NCBI GenBank assembly: GCA_946480715.1
Contig: CAMLKK010000054.1
Location: 1-14,394 of the forward strand
Reading direction: 5' to 3'
Length of the DNA stretch: 14,394 nt
From: an uncultured Bacteriovorax sp.
Lineage (GTDB): Bacteria > Bdellovibrionota > Bacteriovoracia > Bacteriovoracales > Bacteriovoracaceae
Below the pieces are notes generated by a model that was not told the DNA's origin, made no database searches, and saw nothing but the letters and a program-made list of their open reading frames with translations. The position numbers and the translations under genes are program-made. The stretch's first letter is position 1, and each line of letters begins with the position of its first letter. Shown piece by piece: positions 1-8,039 of this stretch.

Positions 1-1078
1 AATGAAAGCGGCGAAGGGCCACATTGTTGTAATAAAATCTCGACTGACACATATCGAGTGTTTCATCTAAGATTTTTCTTACCGGATAAAATTCATAACT
101 ATCTTTAGCACCATCGCGAGCAAAGTTGCGAAGTCCTTTAATGATTTTTGAAATACGATTTACAATGTCCGTGACTTTATCAGCATTCATAACAGCAGCA
201 TCAATCAAAGGTGGATCCTGCTTGATTTGATTCTTCATTTGCAAAACGCGGTTGAGAATGACCGTCAGAGGATTATTGATTTCGTGAGCAATACCAGAGG
301 CCATCTCACCAAGAGTGGCCATTTTAGCGGCATGAAAGTTTCGACTTCTTTCTTCTTCTAAACGAGCATGCGCTTCTTTAATTTCCGTAAGGTCGTGCCA
401 AACAACGAGAAGTAATGATCTTCCCGCTACATCAACAGCATTTAATGTCACTTCAACTGGGAATTCTTCACCTGTGAGTTTTCGATGGATCCATTCAAAA
501 CGATGATACCCTTCATCGCGTGCAATTTGATCCATGTGCATTTTTTTATCGGTTGATCTCATTCCATCAGGTTGATACTCAGGCGAAAAAACTGCAGGAT
601 GGAGTGAAAGTAATTGTTCTTTGCTTTTGGCATTGATCATTTTAACCGCAGCAAAATTGCAATCAATGATTCCGTGAGTGTCTAAAAGTAAATGGGCATC
701 TGTCGATTGATTGAAGAGAATTGTGTATCGCTCTTCCAGCATAATTTTGTCTGTCACATCATCGATGAGCCACGTTTCAACATCATTCGCAAGACTTCCT
801 GTTAAGTCAGTAATACGAATGTCGCCATTTTTTTTAACGAAACGAACCCGAAAGGGATGAGGAAAATTTTCTTTTTTTGCCTGAAGATAAGCTTCTTTGG
901 CGGCGGAGGCCTGATCTTTAAAGTTATAATCAAACCAATTGTCGACTGATAAAATGTCACTGCCTTGAAAACCAGTGAACTCTCTTGCGCGTTTATTTAA
1001 GACAATACGATCTTCAATCAAGCAGCAAGCGGCCACTGGAAGATGCTCCATAATGTCTTTATAAACGTTTCGATCCAT
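1..1078 (-). CDS. PAS-PAS sensor histidine kinase (partial, C-terminus beyond window)
   Basis: I translated this reading frame directly from the minus strand; it starts at ATG 1078 and stays open to base 1, giving about 359 residues without a stop. Residues about 1-110 and 115-232 read as two PAS-like sensor modules (FNQSTDAHLLLD... then VVWHDLTEIKEA). A short helix leads into a HisKA dimerisation domain with the H-box MATLGEMASGIAHEINNPL, whose phospho-accepting residue is His265. The ATPase domain must lie left of the window. No signal peptide or membrane segment is visible, so the kinase is probably cytosolic and senses an internal ligand or redox state through its PAS domains. Its first 20 bases overlap the end of xdhC, so it is probably co-transcribed and translationally coupled with the xanthine dehydrogenase genes. 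No response regulator is visible. The initiation site lacks a strong ribosome binding site; ATG 1051 is an alternative. The family call is firm; the ligand is unknown. Confidence 0.9.
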   Translation of the reverse strand, partial: MDRNVYKDIMEHLPVAACCLIEDRIVLNKRAREFTGFQGSDILSVDNWFDYNFKDQASAAKEAYLQAKKENFPHPFRVRFVKKNGDIRITDLTGSLANDVETWLIDDVTDKIMLEERYTILFNQSTDAHLLLDTHGIIDCNFAAVKMINAKSKEQLLSLHPAVFSPEYQPDGMRSTDKKMHMDQIARDEGYHRFEWIHRKLTGEEFPVEVTLNAVDVAGRSLLLVVWHDLTEIKEAHARLEEERSRNFHAAKMATLGEMASGIAHEINNPLTVILNRVLQMKNQIKQDPPLIDAAVMNADKVTDIVNRISKIIKGLRNFARDGAKDSYEFYPVRKILDETLDMCQSRFYYNNVALRRFH

Positions 1079-1805
1079 TCTGATCTCTTACTCTCAAAAG
1101 TTGAGCGACAATACTGATTGCAATTTCTGTAGGAGTATTGTTACCAAACTCTTCCCCTATCGGACAATACAGTTTTTCGAGGGCACTATCGGAAATTCCG
1201 TTTGTCTTAAGATCACGCTTTAAAACTGTTGCTTTCGCTCGAGAACCAATGGCACCGATGTATGGAAAAGTTTCACGTTTTAAAGCGGCAGTGAGAATCG
1301 GCAAATCAAATGCGTGTCCCATTGTCATAGAGATTATAAATGTATCTGGATCAAGATCAGAAATTTTTTCTGCAGGTTCCAGAAGACATTCTTTGATTAA
1401 ATAAGGGTGATCAGGAAGTTTATCAAGCCATTCTTGTCGTGAATCAAAACACATAAGTGAACATTCAAGACGAATGAGTGTGCGAATCAATTCTTGTCCG
1501 ACATGTCCCGCACCAAATACTGCAATTTTCCAGCGAGGACCTGAACTTAATCGTTCAAAAAAAAATGAAACAACTCCACCGCATGTCATGCCTACATCTG
1601 TCTGCAAATTCCATTCTTGGAAGTCGTTTTGTTTTTCACTTGCTAGCATTTCTTTTGCGTGTGCGATCACTTTCATTTCAACTTTGCCGCCGCCAACTGT
1701 TCCGTGAAGAAGACCTTCACTGCTCACTACGATTCTTGCTCCCACTTCTTGAGGAGCACTTCCGCGTGTGTGAACGAGTTTTGCAACGACAATGTCTTTA
1801 TTCAT
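1059..1805 (-). CDS. xdhC: XdhC-family molybdenum cofactor insertion chaperone
   Basis: XdhC proteins bind molybdenum cofactor, promote its sulfuration and hand it to the XdhB subunit of xanthine dehydrogenase; they are not part of the mature enzyme. Counted from ATG 1805 (248 aa), the N-terminal XdhC/CoxI domain shows GSAPQEVGA (15-23), GTVGGGKVE (35-43) and a CGG at 75-77. The C-terminal half is a Rossmann domain with GAGHVG (98-103), GAIGSRAK (184-191), CPIG (214-217) and NTPTEIAISI (223-232), all typical of the family. The frame can also open at TTG 1814, but ATG 1805 is preferred; it overlaps the xdhB stop by 8 bases (ATGAATAA), which suggests coupled translation. It sits third in the order A-B-C known from Rhodobacter-type xdh operons. 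Length and domain order are normal. Confidence 0.92.
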   Translation of the reverse strand: MNKDIVVAKLVHTRGSAPQEVGARIVVSSEGLLHGTVGGGKVEMKVIAHAKEMLASEKQNDFQEWNLQTDVGMTCGGVVSFFFERLSSGPRWKIAVFGAGHVGQELIRTLIRLECSLMCFDSRQEWLDKLPDHPYLIKECLLEPAEKISDLDPDTFIISMTMGHAFDLPILTAALKRETFPYIGAIGSRAKATVLKRDLKTNGISDSALEKLYCPIGEEFGNNTPTEIAISIVAQLLRVRDQNGSKRL

Positions 1806-4122
1806 ATCGAGCAAGTTCCATCAAAATCGTTTCATGTGTCGCTGGAGATTTGATTGTCGGCAATTCATTTTTACTTCTGAAACTGAGGGCGTGTTTGACA
1901 GCAGTCCACACACTCGCACCTAATAATAATGGCGGCTCACCTACTGCTTTTGAGCGATGAACGTTTTGCAGGTTCTGATGATTTTCCAAAAGCTCAATAT
2001 TGAACACGCGAGGCGTATCTTGAATGTTTGGAATTTTATAAGTTGTTGGTGAATGCGAAAGAAGTTTTCCGCTTTCATGATAATAAAGTTGTTCCGTCGT
2101 TACCCAGCCAGCTCCTTGAACGAATGCGCCTGAAACTTGACCAACATCAATTCCTGGATTGATCGGACGACCAAGATCCATCAATATATCTGTTCGAAGA
2201 ATTTTTAATTCACCAGTGTCTTCATCGATTTCAACTTCAGAGACAGCGGCACCATTAGTAAAATAGTTGAACGCTTTCCCCGTCATCGTTTTTTTATCAA
2301 AACCTAAACCGGGAGTTTTGAAAAAAGCATATCCAGCAAGCGACACTTGATTGAGATAAGCAATCTTTAAAAGTTCTGCCCACTTTAACGATTTTTTAGT
2401 TTTGGTATCAATGACCATTTCGTCGACAAATTCAATGTGATCAAGATTCACACTGCGATCGAGTTCCGGCATATCTTTAATGCCATCATAGAGTACGCCA
2501 GAATGAATTTGCATGAAGACCCAACGAAGGCGAGCTTTTAAATCTTCACATGCTTTTAAAACAGCTCCACCGTTGATATCGGCTCCACTTGAAGCGGCGG
2601 TCGGTGATGTATTGTGATTTTTTTCTGTCGATGTCGGCATGACGACAACTCTTTGATGAGGAATACCAAAGGCGTGAGCAGCAATCTGCTGCATTTTTGT
2701 GTTCACACCCTGGCCCATTTCAGTAGCACCTGTCGAGACTTGAATGGTTCCATCGACGTGAATGTTAACGAGCGCATTTCCTTGATTCAAGAATTTCGTT
2801 GTGAACGCAATTCCAAATTTACAGCCAGTCATCGAAAGACCACGAAGTTTTCTCGAGTTCTTTTTGTTGAACTCTGCAATTTGTTTTCTGCGGGCTTCGT
2901 ATTCACTGCTTGCATGAAGTTTTGTGAACACTTCATCGAGAACATTTTGTTCAACAATTTGATTGTATGGAGTTACATTGCGAACATCTGTTCCATACAA
3001 ATTAATTTTTCGAACAGCAAATGCATCTTTTTTAAGATAAGTAGCAATATCTTCCAGGATACTTTCAATCAGCATATTTCCTTGCGGACCACCGAATCCA
3101 CGGAAGGCGGTATTCGAATGCTGATTGGTGCGAACAGCACGTCCTTCAATTCGACAAGTTTCAAGAAAATAACTTCCATCACTGTGGCACATGGCCCTAT
3201 CGAGAATAGACGGTGTGAGGTCTACGTACGCTCCACCATTGGCATAAAGTTTTACTTTTAGCCCAAGCAAGCGGCCGTCATTATCAAAACCAACTTCATA
3301 AAAGTTTTTGAAGGGGTGACGTTTTCCCGTCACCATCATGTCTTCATCTTTTGTAAGAGCAATACGAGCTGGGCGATTAAGTTTATGCGCGACTAACCCG
3401 GCAAGTGCGGCAAAGTGAGCGGCTTGTGATTCTTTTCCACCAAAACCTCCACCCATGCGCTTTACAATACAAACCACCTGAGAAAAATCTAAGCCGAGTG
3501 CGTGCGCAACTACGTGCTGAGTTTCAGTCGGGTGCTGTGAAGATGAATGCACTTCGAGTTGACCATTCTCTAATGGATAAACAATACTCGCCTGGGATTC
3601 CATGTAGAAGTGTTCTTGTCCGCCACACTCAAAAATTCCACTGAGAACATGAGGTGAAGTTGAGAGAACTGCATCCACGTCTCCGCGAACAAAAGGATTG
3701 GCTTCACAAAGATATGAGTTAGCGGCAATCGCTTCATCAATCGAACTAATGGCCTTCGTTTCTTCAACATCTACTCGAACAAGTTTTTTTGCTTTTAAAA
3801 ACGCCTGTTCATTTTCACAGGCAAGTAAACAGAGAGGCTCGTCAATATAACCAATTTTGTCTGCGACTAGAATGGGCTGCTCAGAAACAATCGTTCCCCA
3901 TTTATTGTGGTGAAGATCTTTCGCTGTAAAAGCAGCAATGACACCCGGAACTTTCAGAGCATCATCAAAATGAATCTTCTTAATTGTTCCTGCTGAAACC
4001 GGCGTGCCAATTAATCCCACAAAAACTTCATTCTTAAGTTTCATGCGATCGTCGATAAATTGACTGCGTCCACTTACGTGTCCGATGGCCGAATCATGCT
4101 GAATACTTTTTCCAACGCTCAT
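1798..4122 (-). CDS. xdhB: Xanthine dehydrogenase molybdopterin-binding subunit
   Basis: This is the catalytic large subunit (774 aa), which hydroxylates hypoxanthine to xanthine and xanthine to urate at a molybdenum centre; electrons leave through the XdhA subunit. Visible signatures include GGQEHFYME (167-175), the cofactor loop RMGGGFGGKE (222-231), AFRGFGGPQG (339-348), ATEMGQGVN (466-474) and KAVGEPPLLLGAS (725-737). By comparison with bovine and Rhodobacter enzymes, Glu729 in VGEPP is the catalytic base, and Glu170 and Arg341 correspond to the two purine-orienting residues (bovine Glu802 and Arg880). Both are kept, which favours a true purine dehydrogenase over an aldehyde oxidase. The start is well supported: GGAGG lies 7 bases upstream of ATG 4122, inside the last codons of xdhA, with an ATGA stop/start overlap. 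Length matches family members that carry FAD on the separate small subunit. The assignment of equivalent residues is from memory of the family. Confidence 0.96.
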   Translation of the reverse strand: MSVGKSIQHDSAIGHVSGRSQFIDDRMKLKNEVFVGLIGTPVSAGTIKKIHFDDALKVPGVIAAFTAKDLHHNKWGTIVSEQPILVADKIGYIDEPLCLLACENEQAFLKAKKLVRVDVEETKAISSIDEAIAANSYLCEANPFVRGDVDAVLSTSPHVLSGIFECGGQEHFYMESQASIVYPLENGQLEVHSSSQHPTETQHVVAHALGLDFSQVVCIVKRMGGGFGGKESQAAHFAALAGLVAHKLNRPARIALTKDEDMMVTGKRHPFKNFYEVGFDNDGRLLGLKVKLYANGGAYVDLTPSILDRAMCHSDGSYFLETCRIEGRAVRTNQHSNTAFRGFGGPQGNMLIESILEDIATYLKKDAFAVRKINLYGTDVRNVTPYNQIVEQNVLDEVFTKLHASSEYEARRKQIAEFNKKNSRKLRGLSMTGCKFGIAFTTKFLNQGNALVNIHVDGTIQVSTGATEMGQGVNTKMQQIAAHAFGIPHQRVVVMPTSTEKNHNTSPTAASSGADINGGAVLKACEDLKARLRWVFMQIHSGVLYDGIKDMPELDRSVNLDHIEFVDEMVIDTKTKKSLKWAELLKIAYLNQVSLAGYAFFKTPGLGFDKKTMTGKAFNYFTNGAAVSEVEIDEDTGELKILRTDILMDLGRPINPGIDVGQVSGAFVQGAGWVTTEQLYYHESGKLLSHSPTTYKIPNIQDTPRVFNIELLENHQNLQNVHRSKAVGEPPLLLGASVWTAVKHALSFRSKNELPTIKSPATHETILMELARYE

Positions 4123-5582
4123 GACTTTGCCTCCATCGAAATTTCGCGGGCGAATTTTTTTAGATAATTTTTAGCAACCAACATACGATATTCTTTTGAA
4201 GCGCGAAGATCTGATAGTGGTTTAATCAGTTGATCAAGTTGAGCGGCTTCATCGGCGATAACCTTTTCACTGAATGTTTTTCCCATTAATGATTGTTCAA
4301 GTGCCGACAAACGAACAACAGTAGCAGCGACTCCCCCGTAAGCGATGCGAACATCAGAAAGTTTTCCGCCATCAAGACGAATAAATCCAGCAAAAGTCAC
4401 AGCTGAGATGTCGAGATCTTTTCTCATTGATGCTTTATAAAGTTTTATTGCTTCCCCTTTTTTAAGAAGTGGTACGCGAAGACCAACCACAATTTCATCA
4501 GCAGTTAAATCGAGTTGTTTGTAGCCTTTGTAGAAATTTTTTAGCACAACAGAACGTTTGCCTTTATCACTCTCAATGAGAACTTCAGTATCAGCTACCA
4601 TGAGAAATGGAATCGTATCAGCAATCGGAGAAGCGTTAACAACGTTCCCCACTACTGTTCCTTGATTTTTAATTTGCGGAGACGCAAAGATGTGAAGCAT
4701 GCTGGCCATTTCCGGAAAATGACTTTCACAATATTTTTCGAATTCAGTGAGTGTCACGCAGGCGCCAACAGTAAGATGAGTTTGATCATGCGAGATTTTA
4801 TTCAGATCCTGAATATGATAAAGCGCCATCGTCTTTGGCGTTTCCATTTTTCCTTTGTTAACAACTACACCGATATCTGTAGATCCACCAATGAGGCGAA
4901 CGTGTGGATCACGTGCCTTAATGAAAAGTGCTTCTTTTAAAGTTGAAGGAAGATAAAGCGAACGATCACTAGTGGTCATCTCAACTGATGATGATTGAAT
5001 CGTTTTCATTTCCGCGAGCCATGTTGGATTGTGGTAGCGATCTTTAAGAAGCTCAACTTTGGAAAAATCAACTGATGTCATCGCATTGATGATTGGTTGA
5101 TAACCAGTACAACGACAAAGATTTCCTGTGAGATAATTGCGTGCATGTTTTTCAGTCATCGGTTTGTTTTCCGATTTCATTGTTTCTGCAGCTCCGGCCA
5201 TCGCACAAATGAAACCAGGTGTGCAGTAACCGCATTGAGCTCCATTACAATCAACCATCTTCTGTTGAACTTCAGATAGTTTTACCGAAACTCCTTCTGA
5301 CTCTCCAATCCCTTCAACCGTCACGACGTGAGCGCCATCAACGAGATAAAGCGGAAGAATGCATGAATTCACCGATTGAAATTTCAACTTCCCATCACTG
5401 CCGACACCTTTTGCGAGTAAAACCGTGCAGGCCCCGCAATCTCCTTCGGCGCAGACAATTTTTGTCCCCGTGAGATTTTGTTCTTCCCGCAAGAAGTTTC
5501 CTAACGGCATGAAGGCCTTAGATGAATCGATGGTTAATTTTTCGTGATTGATGACAGTGGTGATAGTGTTTCGTTTTTCCAT
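4119..5582 (-). CDS. xdhA: Xanthine dehydrogenase iron-sulfur/FAD subunit
   Basis: This small subunit (487 aa) takes electrons from the molybdenum centre of XdhB through two 2Fe-2S clusters to FAD and on to NAD+. The ferredoxin-like domain carries Cys44, Cys49, Cys52 and Cys74 (CAEGDCGAC...C). The second helical cluster domain has Cys117 and Cys120 (CGYCTPGF) plus Cys156 and Cys158 (CRCTGY). From about residue 205 an FAD-binding domain follows, with RLIGGSTDIGV (229-239) and NQGTVVGNVVNASPIAD (307-322), then a CO-dehydrogenase flavoprotein C-terminal domain. All cluster ligands are present. No Shine-Dalgarno sequence precedes ATG 5582; instead a TAAAAT -10-like box ends 6 bases before the ATG, so transcription may begin at or very near the start codon. 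It is the first gene of the xdhABC-kinase operon. In this window there is no purine transporter, guanine deaminase or urate-degrading gene. Confidence 0.96.
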   Translation of the reverse strand: MEKRNTITTVINHEKLTIDSSKAFMPLGNFLREEQNLTGTKIVCAEGDCGACTVLLAKGVGSDGKLKFQSVNSCILPLYLVDGAHVVTVEGIGESEGVSVKLSEVQQKMVDCNGAQCGYCTPGFICAMAGAAETMKSENKPMTEKHARNYLTGNLCRCTGYQPIINAMTSVDFSKVELLKDRYHNPTWLAEMKTIQSSSVEMTTSDRSLYLPSTLKEALFIKARDPHVRLIGGSTDIGVVVNKGKMETPKTMALYHIQDLNKISHDQTHLTVGACVTLTEFEKYCESHFPEMASMLHIFASPQIKNQGTVVGNVVNASPIADTIPFLMVADTEVLIESDKGKRSVVLKNFYKGYKQLDLTADEIVVGLRVPLLKKGEAIKLYKASMRKDLDISAVTFAGFIRLDGGKLSDVRIAYGGVAATVVRLSALEQSLMGKTFSEKVIADEAAQLDQLIKPLSDLRASKEYRMLVAKNYLKKFAREISMEAKS

Positions 5583-5588
5583 CCGGGC

Positions 5589-5618
5589 ATTTTACAGGGG
5601 ATATCCCCATAAAATCAA
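5589..5618 (-). promoter_or_regulatory. Putative xdhA promoter
   Basis: Reading the minus strand, TTGATT (5618-5613) and TAAAAT (5594-5589) are separated by 18 bases. The A of the xdhA ATG (5582) falls seven bases after the -10 box, where transcription would normally begin, so the message would be leaderless or nearly so; this fits the absence of a ribosome binding site. The spacer between the boxes holds a perfect 12-base palindrome. The boxes match the sigma70 consensus moderately; there is no experimental support. Confidence 0.45.
5597..5608. promoter_or_regulatory. Candidate operator palindrome in the xdhA promoter
   Basis: GGGGATATCCCC is a perfect 12-base palindrome lying between the putative -35 and -10 boxes of xdhA and 15 bases from its start codon. 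A dimeric regulator bound here would contact the xdhA promoter core and would also lie about 85 bases upstream of the divergent ykuD-type gene. The position suits repression, or MerR-type activation through an 18-base spacer. No regulator gene is visible in the window, and the flanking bases do not extend the symmetry. Confidence 0.4.
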
Positions 5619-5652
5619 CAATGACGCCGTCCTAACCTTTTTACATAGTAAG

Positions 5653-5682
5653 TTTTCAAAGCGAATTCTCTTCATCTAAGAT
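5653..5682 (+). promoter_or_regulatory. Putative promoter of the L,D-transpeptidase gene
   Basis: TTTTCA (5653-5658) and TAAGAT (5677-5682) are separated by 18 bases. The -10 box ends 9 bases before ATG 5692, and no Shine-Dalgarno sequence is present (GCGGCCCAT precedes the ATG), so the message would have almost no leader. The -35 match is weak and this is a low-confidence prediction. Confidence 0.33.
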
Positions 5683-5691
5683 GCGGCCCAT

Positions 5692-6225
5692 ATGAAAACA
5701 TTAATCACTCTAATCGCACTCATTACAACTCCTACTTTTGCTGGGGAAATTGCCTCATTAAGAGTCACAAAAAGCTTAAGACTGCTGGAGACATTGGATA
5801 AAGATAAAAATGTTTTAAAGACCTACCACGTGATGATTGGCCGAAGCCTGTTTCCAGGACCGAAAGTTCAGGAAGGCGACAACAAAACTCCTGAGGGCGA
5901 ATATGTGCTCGACTGGAAAAATCCTAACTCTAAATATTACAAGTCGATTCACATTTCTTATCCCAATGCTGAAGATAAAAAGCGCGCCAAAAAACTGGGT
6001 GTAAAACCAGGTGGCGATATCATGTTGCATGGACAACCCAATCAGCTGGACGTGATTCGCGACTATATCGATCTTATTGGAATGGGATCAGCTCCTGAAG
6101 ACGCTATCTATGCGGCCCTTCCCTTCGTCAATTGGACAAATGGATGTGTGGCCGTGACAAACGCGGAGATGGAAGAGCTCTTCAACGAGATCAAAATTCC
6201 AACGAAAATTGAAATCCTTCCCTAG
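5692..6225 (+). CDS. Secreted YkuD-domain L,D-transpeptidase
   Basis: The protein (177 aa) has a short Sec signal peptide, with probable cleavage after TFA (17/18), followed directly by an ErfK/YbiS/YcfS/YkuD catalytic domain. Such periplasmic enzymes form 3-3 peptidoglycan cross-links, attach lipoproteins or D-amino acids to peptidoglycan, or, in some subfamilies, cleave these bonds. The conserved catalytic region is visible: His113 in MLHGQ and the nucleophile Cys152 in NWTNGCVAVTNAEM (147-160), with TPEGEY (66-71) upstream as in the family. There is no LysM or other wall-binding domain, so this is a minimal single-domain member close to the compact 'murein L,D-transpeptidase family' proteins. 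It is transcribed away from the xdh operon, and a separate gene with a strong ribosome binding site follows 90 bases later. Exact reaction (cross-linking, modification or cleavage) cannot be told from sequence. Confidence 0.9.
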   Translation: MKTLITLIALITTPTFAGEIASLRVTKSLRLLETLDKDKNVLKTYHVMIGRSLFPGPKVQEGDNKTPEGEYVLDWKNPNSKYYKSIHISYPNAEDKKRAKKLGVKPGGDIMLHGQPNQLDVIRDYIDLIGMGSAPEDAIYAALPFVNWTNGCVAVTNAEMEELFNEIKIPTKIEILP

Positions 6226-6240
6226 CCAGCAATCTCATAA

Positions 6241-6269
6241 TTAGATTACAACTAGACCATCTATATATT
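6241..6269 (+). promoter_or_regulatory. Possible promoter for the small secreted protein gene
   Basis: TTAGAT (6241-6246) and TATATT (6264-6269) are 17 bases apart, ahead of the gene starting at 6316, which would give a leader of about 40 bases. The -10 box is good and the -35 box poor. The gene could equally be read through from the upstream transpeptidase gene, since no terminator is visible between them. Confidence 0.3.
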
Positions 6270-6303
6270 TCACTAAAATCCAAGACAGGCGTAGATTGGC
6301 TTT

Positions 6304-6309
6304 AAGGAG
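6304..6309 (+). promoter_or_regulatory. Strong ribosome binding site (AAGGAG)
   Basis: AAGGAG with a 6-base spacer to ATG 6316 fixes the start of the downstream gene. It contrasts with the two divergent genes at 5582 and 5692, which lack any such site. Confidence 0.8.
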
Positions 6310-6315
6310 CTAACT

Positions 6316-6723
6316 ATGAAAACACTTATTACTTTAGTGGCATTAACACTTTCACTTCAAACTTTCGCATCATCAGAAAAAGAATTCAGCTGCAAGGCCA
6401 AATACCTGGGAAATAGAACTCACGTTCTCACTGGAACAATTACTAGTACAACAACAATGGCCGACGTCGTTTATATCGAAAACGGAGCTGAAGAATTTTC
6501 TGCTTCAATGCTTGGTCGCGATGAAGACTACAAACCTCGCAAATACAATCGTCATCAACAGATGATTTTAGCTAGTGGAGCCTGGATAGAAGGATCATAC
6601 ACAGAGTATGCGCTCCTCATGCCAGAAAACATGGGTCAGCAGAATCGTTTTGAAGCCGTTATCCGTTCTTTGAACGACCAAGGCGGACAATACGTAAGAC
6701 TAGAATGTCAGTTGTTAAATTAG
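6316..6723 (+). CDS. Small secreted protein of unknown function
   Basis: I do not recognise this 135-residue protein. It begins with a clear Sec signal peptide (MKTLITLVALTLSLQTFAS) with probable cleavage after TFA (18/19), leaving a mature protein of about 117 residues. Two cysteines (FSCKAK near the start of the mature protein, LECQLL at the very end) could form one disulfide tying the termini together. The composition is mixed and hydrophilic with alternating beta-like segments (HVLTGTITSTTT, YVRLECQLL) and no repeats or membrane segment. A strong ribosome binding site supports the start. The first seven residues are identical to those of the upstream transpeptidase signal peptide (MKTLITL), although codons differ. 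It ends two bases before the convergent mtaB stop codon. The location should be periplasmic or extracellular; function is unknown. Confidence 0.82.
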   Translation: MKTLITLVALTLSLQTFASSEKEFSCKAKYLGNRTHVLTGTITSTTTMADVVYIENGAEEFSASMLGRDEDYKPRKYNRHQQMILASGAWIEGSYTEYALLMPENMGQQNRFEAVIRSLNDQGGQYVRLECQLLN

Positions 6724-6725
6724 GC

Positions 6726-8039
6726 CTATTGAAGCAATTCTCCGACAAGCTTCCCATTTTTGAAGCTTGTCAGGAGAACTTCACGCTCTACGTTTGAAAG
6801 ATCTTGATCCGTTTCCACCGCCACTCTTAAAAAGTTCGATGAATACCCTTCAAAATTTCCTTCTTTATTTCTTTTTTCGAAAAGAACTTTCGTGCGTTTT
6901 CCAACCTGATCTTCTGAGAAAAGATTAAGTTTTGCGTCTCCAAACATGATGAGCGAGCGAACGCGGTCTTTTTTCACGGCCGAATGGATTTGGTTATCCA
7001 TTTTCGCTGCCGTTGTATTTTTTCTTTTTGAATATGGGAATACGTGAAAGTGAGTGATCGGAAGCTCTTTTAAGAGCGCAAACGTATTATCAAACTGCTC
7101 CTGAGTTTCCCCTGGAAAACCAGTGATGATGTCAGCGCCAATTCCCGCATTCGGGAAAGCGGCCATAATTTTTCCGATAATTCTTTTGTAATCAGCGACA
7201 GTATATTTTCTTCTCATCGCTGAGAGAATGCCATCATCACCACTTTGTAGTGGAACGTGGAAATGATCCTGAACTTTTGGAGATGATTTTAGAACTTCAA
7301 TCAATTCATCTGTAATTGTATTCGGCTCTACTGAAGACAATCTGAATCTCTCAAGACCATCGATCTCAAGAAGTCTCGCCACTAGATCATGAAGTTTTTC
7401 ACCTGAGGCCATTTCATATTCACCGATGTTTACACCAGTGAGAACGATTTCTTTAAATCCATTAGCGATAAGTTTTTTTGCTTCTTCTACAGCGTCGGCC
7501 ACAGAGATCGCACGGCTTCTTCCGCGTGCAAATGGAATAATACAAAACGAACAAACATAGTTGCATCCGTCTTGAATTTTTAGGAACGCACGAGTGTGTG
7601 AATCAGCTGTCGTTGTCGCTGCTCCAAAAAACTCCCACGATTTATCTACGTGCACTTGATTTGTTTCTTCTTCATCAAGGTAGTCGAACACTTTATATTT
7701 TTCTGAATTACCAAGAACGAGATCTACTCCTTGCATTCCTGCAATACGAGCGGGTTCCATTTGCGCGTAACAACCTGCTACGACAATTTTCCCCTCTGGA
7801 GAAGATGTGTGTGCTTTGCGAATAAGATTTCTGCATGTCGAATCGGCCGCATCAGTCACTGTACATGTATTAATGAAGACAACATCAGCACTCTCACCGA
7901 ATTCTACGATGTCATAACCGCGGTCTTTAAAGCCTTGCGCGATTGATCCCGTCTCTGCCGAATTTAAGCGACAGCCTAGAGTATGAAGAGCGACCTTTTT
8001 TGAGGATTGCTCAATAGATTTTCCTGAGTCTAATGTCAT
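6726..8039 (-). CDS. mtaB: tRNA t6A37 methylthiotransferase (MtaB)
   Basis: MtaB is a radical-SAM enzyme that adds a methylthio group to t6A at position 37 of tRNAs reading ANN codons, including tRNA-Lys(UUU), which happens to be encoded next door. Numbered from the longest frame (TTG 8132), the auxiliary 4Fe-4S ligands are Cys54 (TLGCRLN), Cys90 (INTCTVT) and Cys121 (AGCYAQ). The radical-SAM cluster is Cys190, Cys194 and Cys197 (DGCNYVCSFCIIPFARGRSRA), followed by a C-terminal TRAM RNA-binding domain (about 408-468). The TLGCRLN and GRxRSR-type motifs place it in the MtaB branch, not MiaB or RimO. I prefer ATG 8039 (437 aa): the TTG start would add 31 residues with no family counterpart, and that codon lies in the -35 box of the divergent tRNA promoter. 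A four-codon open frame overlaps this ATG (see separate entry). Confidence 0.94.
   Translation of the reverse strand: MTLDSGKSIEQSSKKVALHTLGCRLNSAETGSIAQGFKDRGYDIVEFGESADVVFINTCTVTDAADSTCRNLIRKAHTSSPEGKIVVAGCYAQMEPARIAGMQGVDLVLGNSEKYKVFDYLDEEETNQVHVDKSWEFFGAATTTADSHTRAFLKIQDGCNYVCSFCIIPFARGRSRAISVADAVEEAKKLIANGFKEIVLTGVNIGEYEMASGEKLHDLVARLLEIDGLERFRLSSVEPNTITDELIEVLKSSPKVQDHFHVPLQSGDDGILSAMRRKYTVADYKRIIGKIMAAFPNAGIGADIITGFPGETQEQFDNTFALLKELPITHFHVFPYSKRKNTTAAKMDNQIHSAVKKDRVRSLIMFGDAKLNLFSEDQVGKRTKVLFEKRNKEGNFEGYSSNFLRVAVETDQDLSNVEREVLLTSFKNGKLVGELLQ
6741..6775. other. Long perfect hairpin at the convergent gene junction
   Basis: GACAAGCTTC (6744-6753) and GAAGCTTGTC (6762-6771) form a perfect 10-base stem with an 8-base loop, extendable by TCC/GGA across one bulged A. 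It lies inside the last codons of mtaB and about 20 bases past the stop of the secreted-protein gene. No T-tract follows on either strand, so it is not a classical intrinsic terminator. It may mark or protect the 3' end of the plus-strand message, or end transcription with help from a factor. Confidence 0.5.

Noticed and set aside
2614..3261. A 215-codon plus-strand frame opposite xdhB.
   Set aside because: It is an antisense shadow of a well-supported enzyme gene, with no family features or ribosome binding site.
5692..6354. Recent duplication between the two genes beginning MKTLITL.
   Set aside because: Identity is limited to the signal peptide start, the codons differ, and the mature proteins are unrelated.
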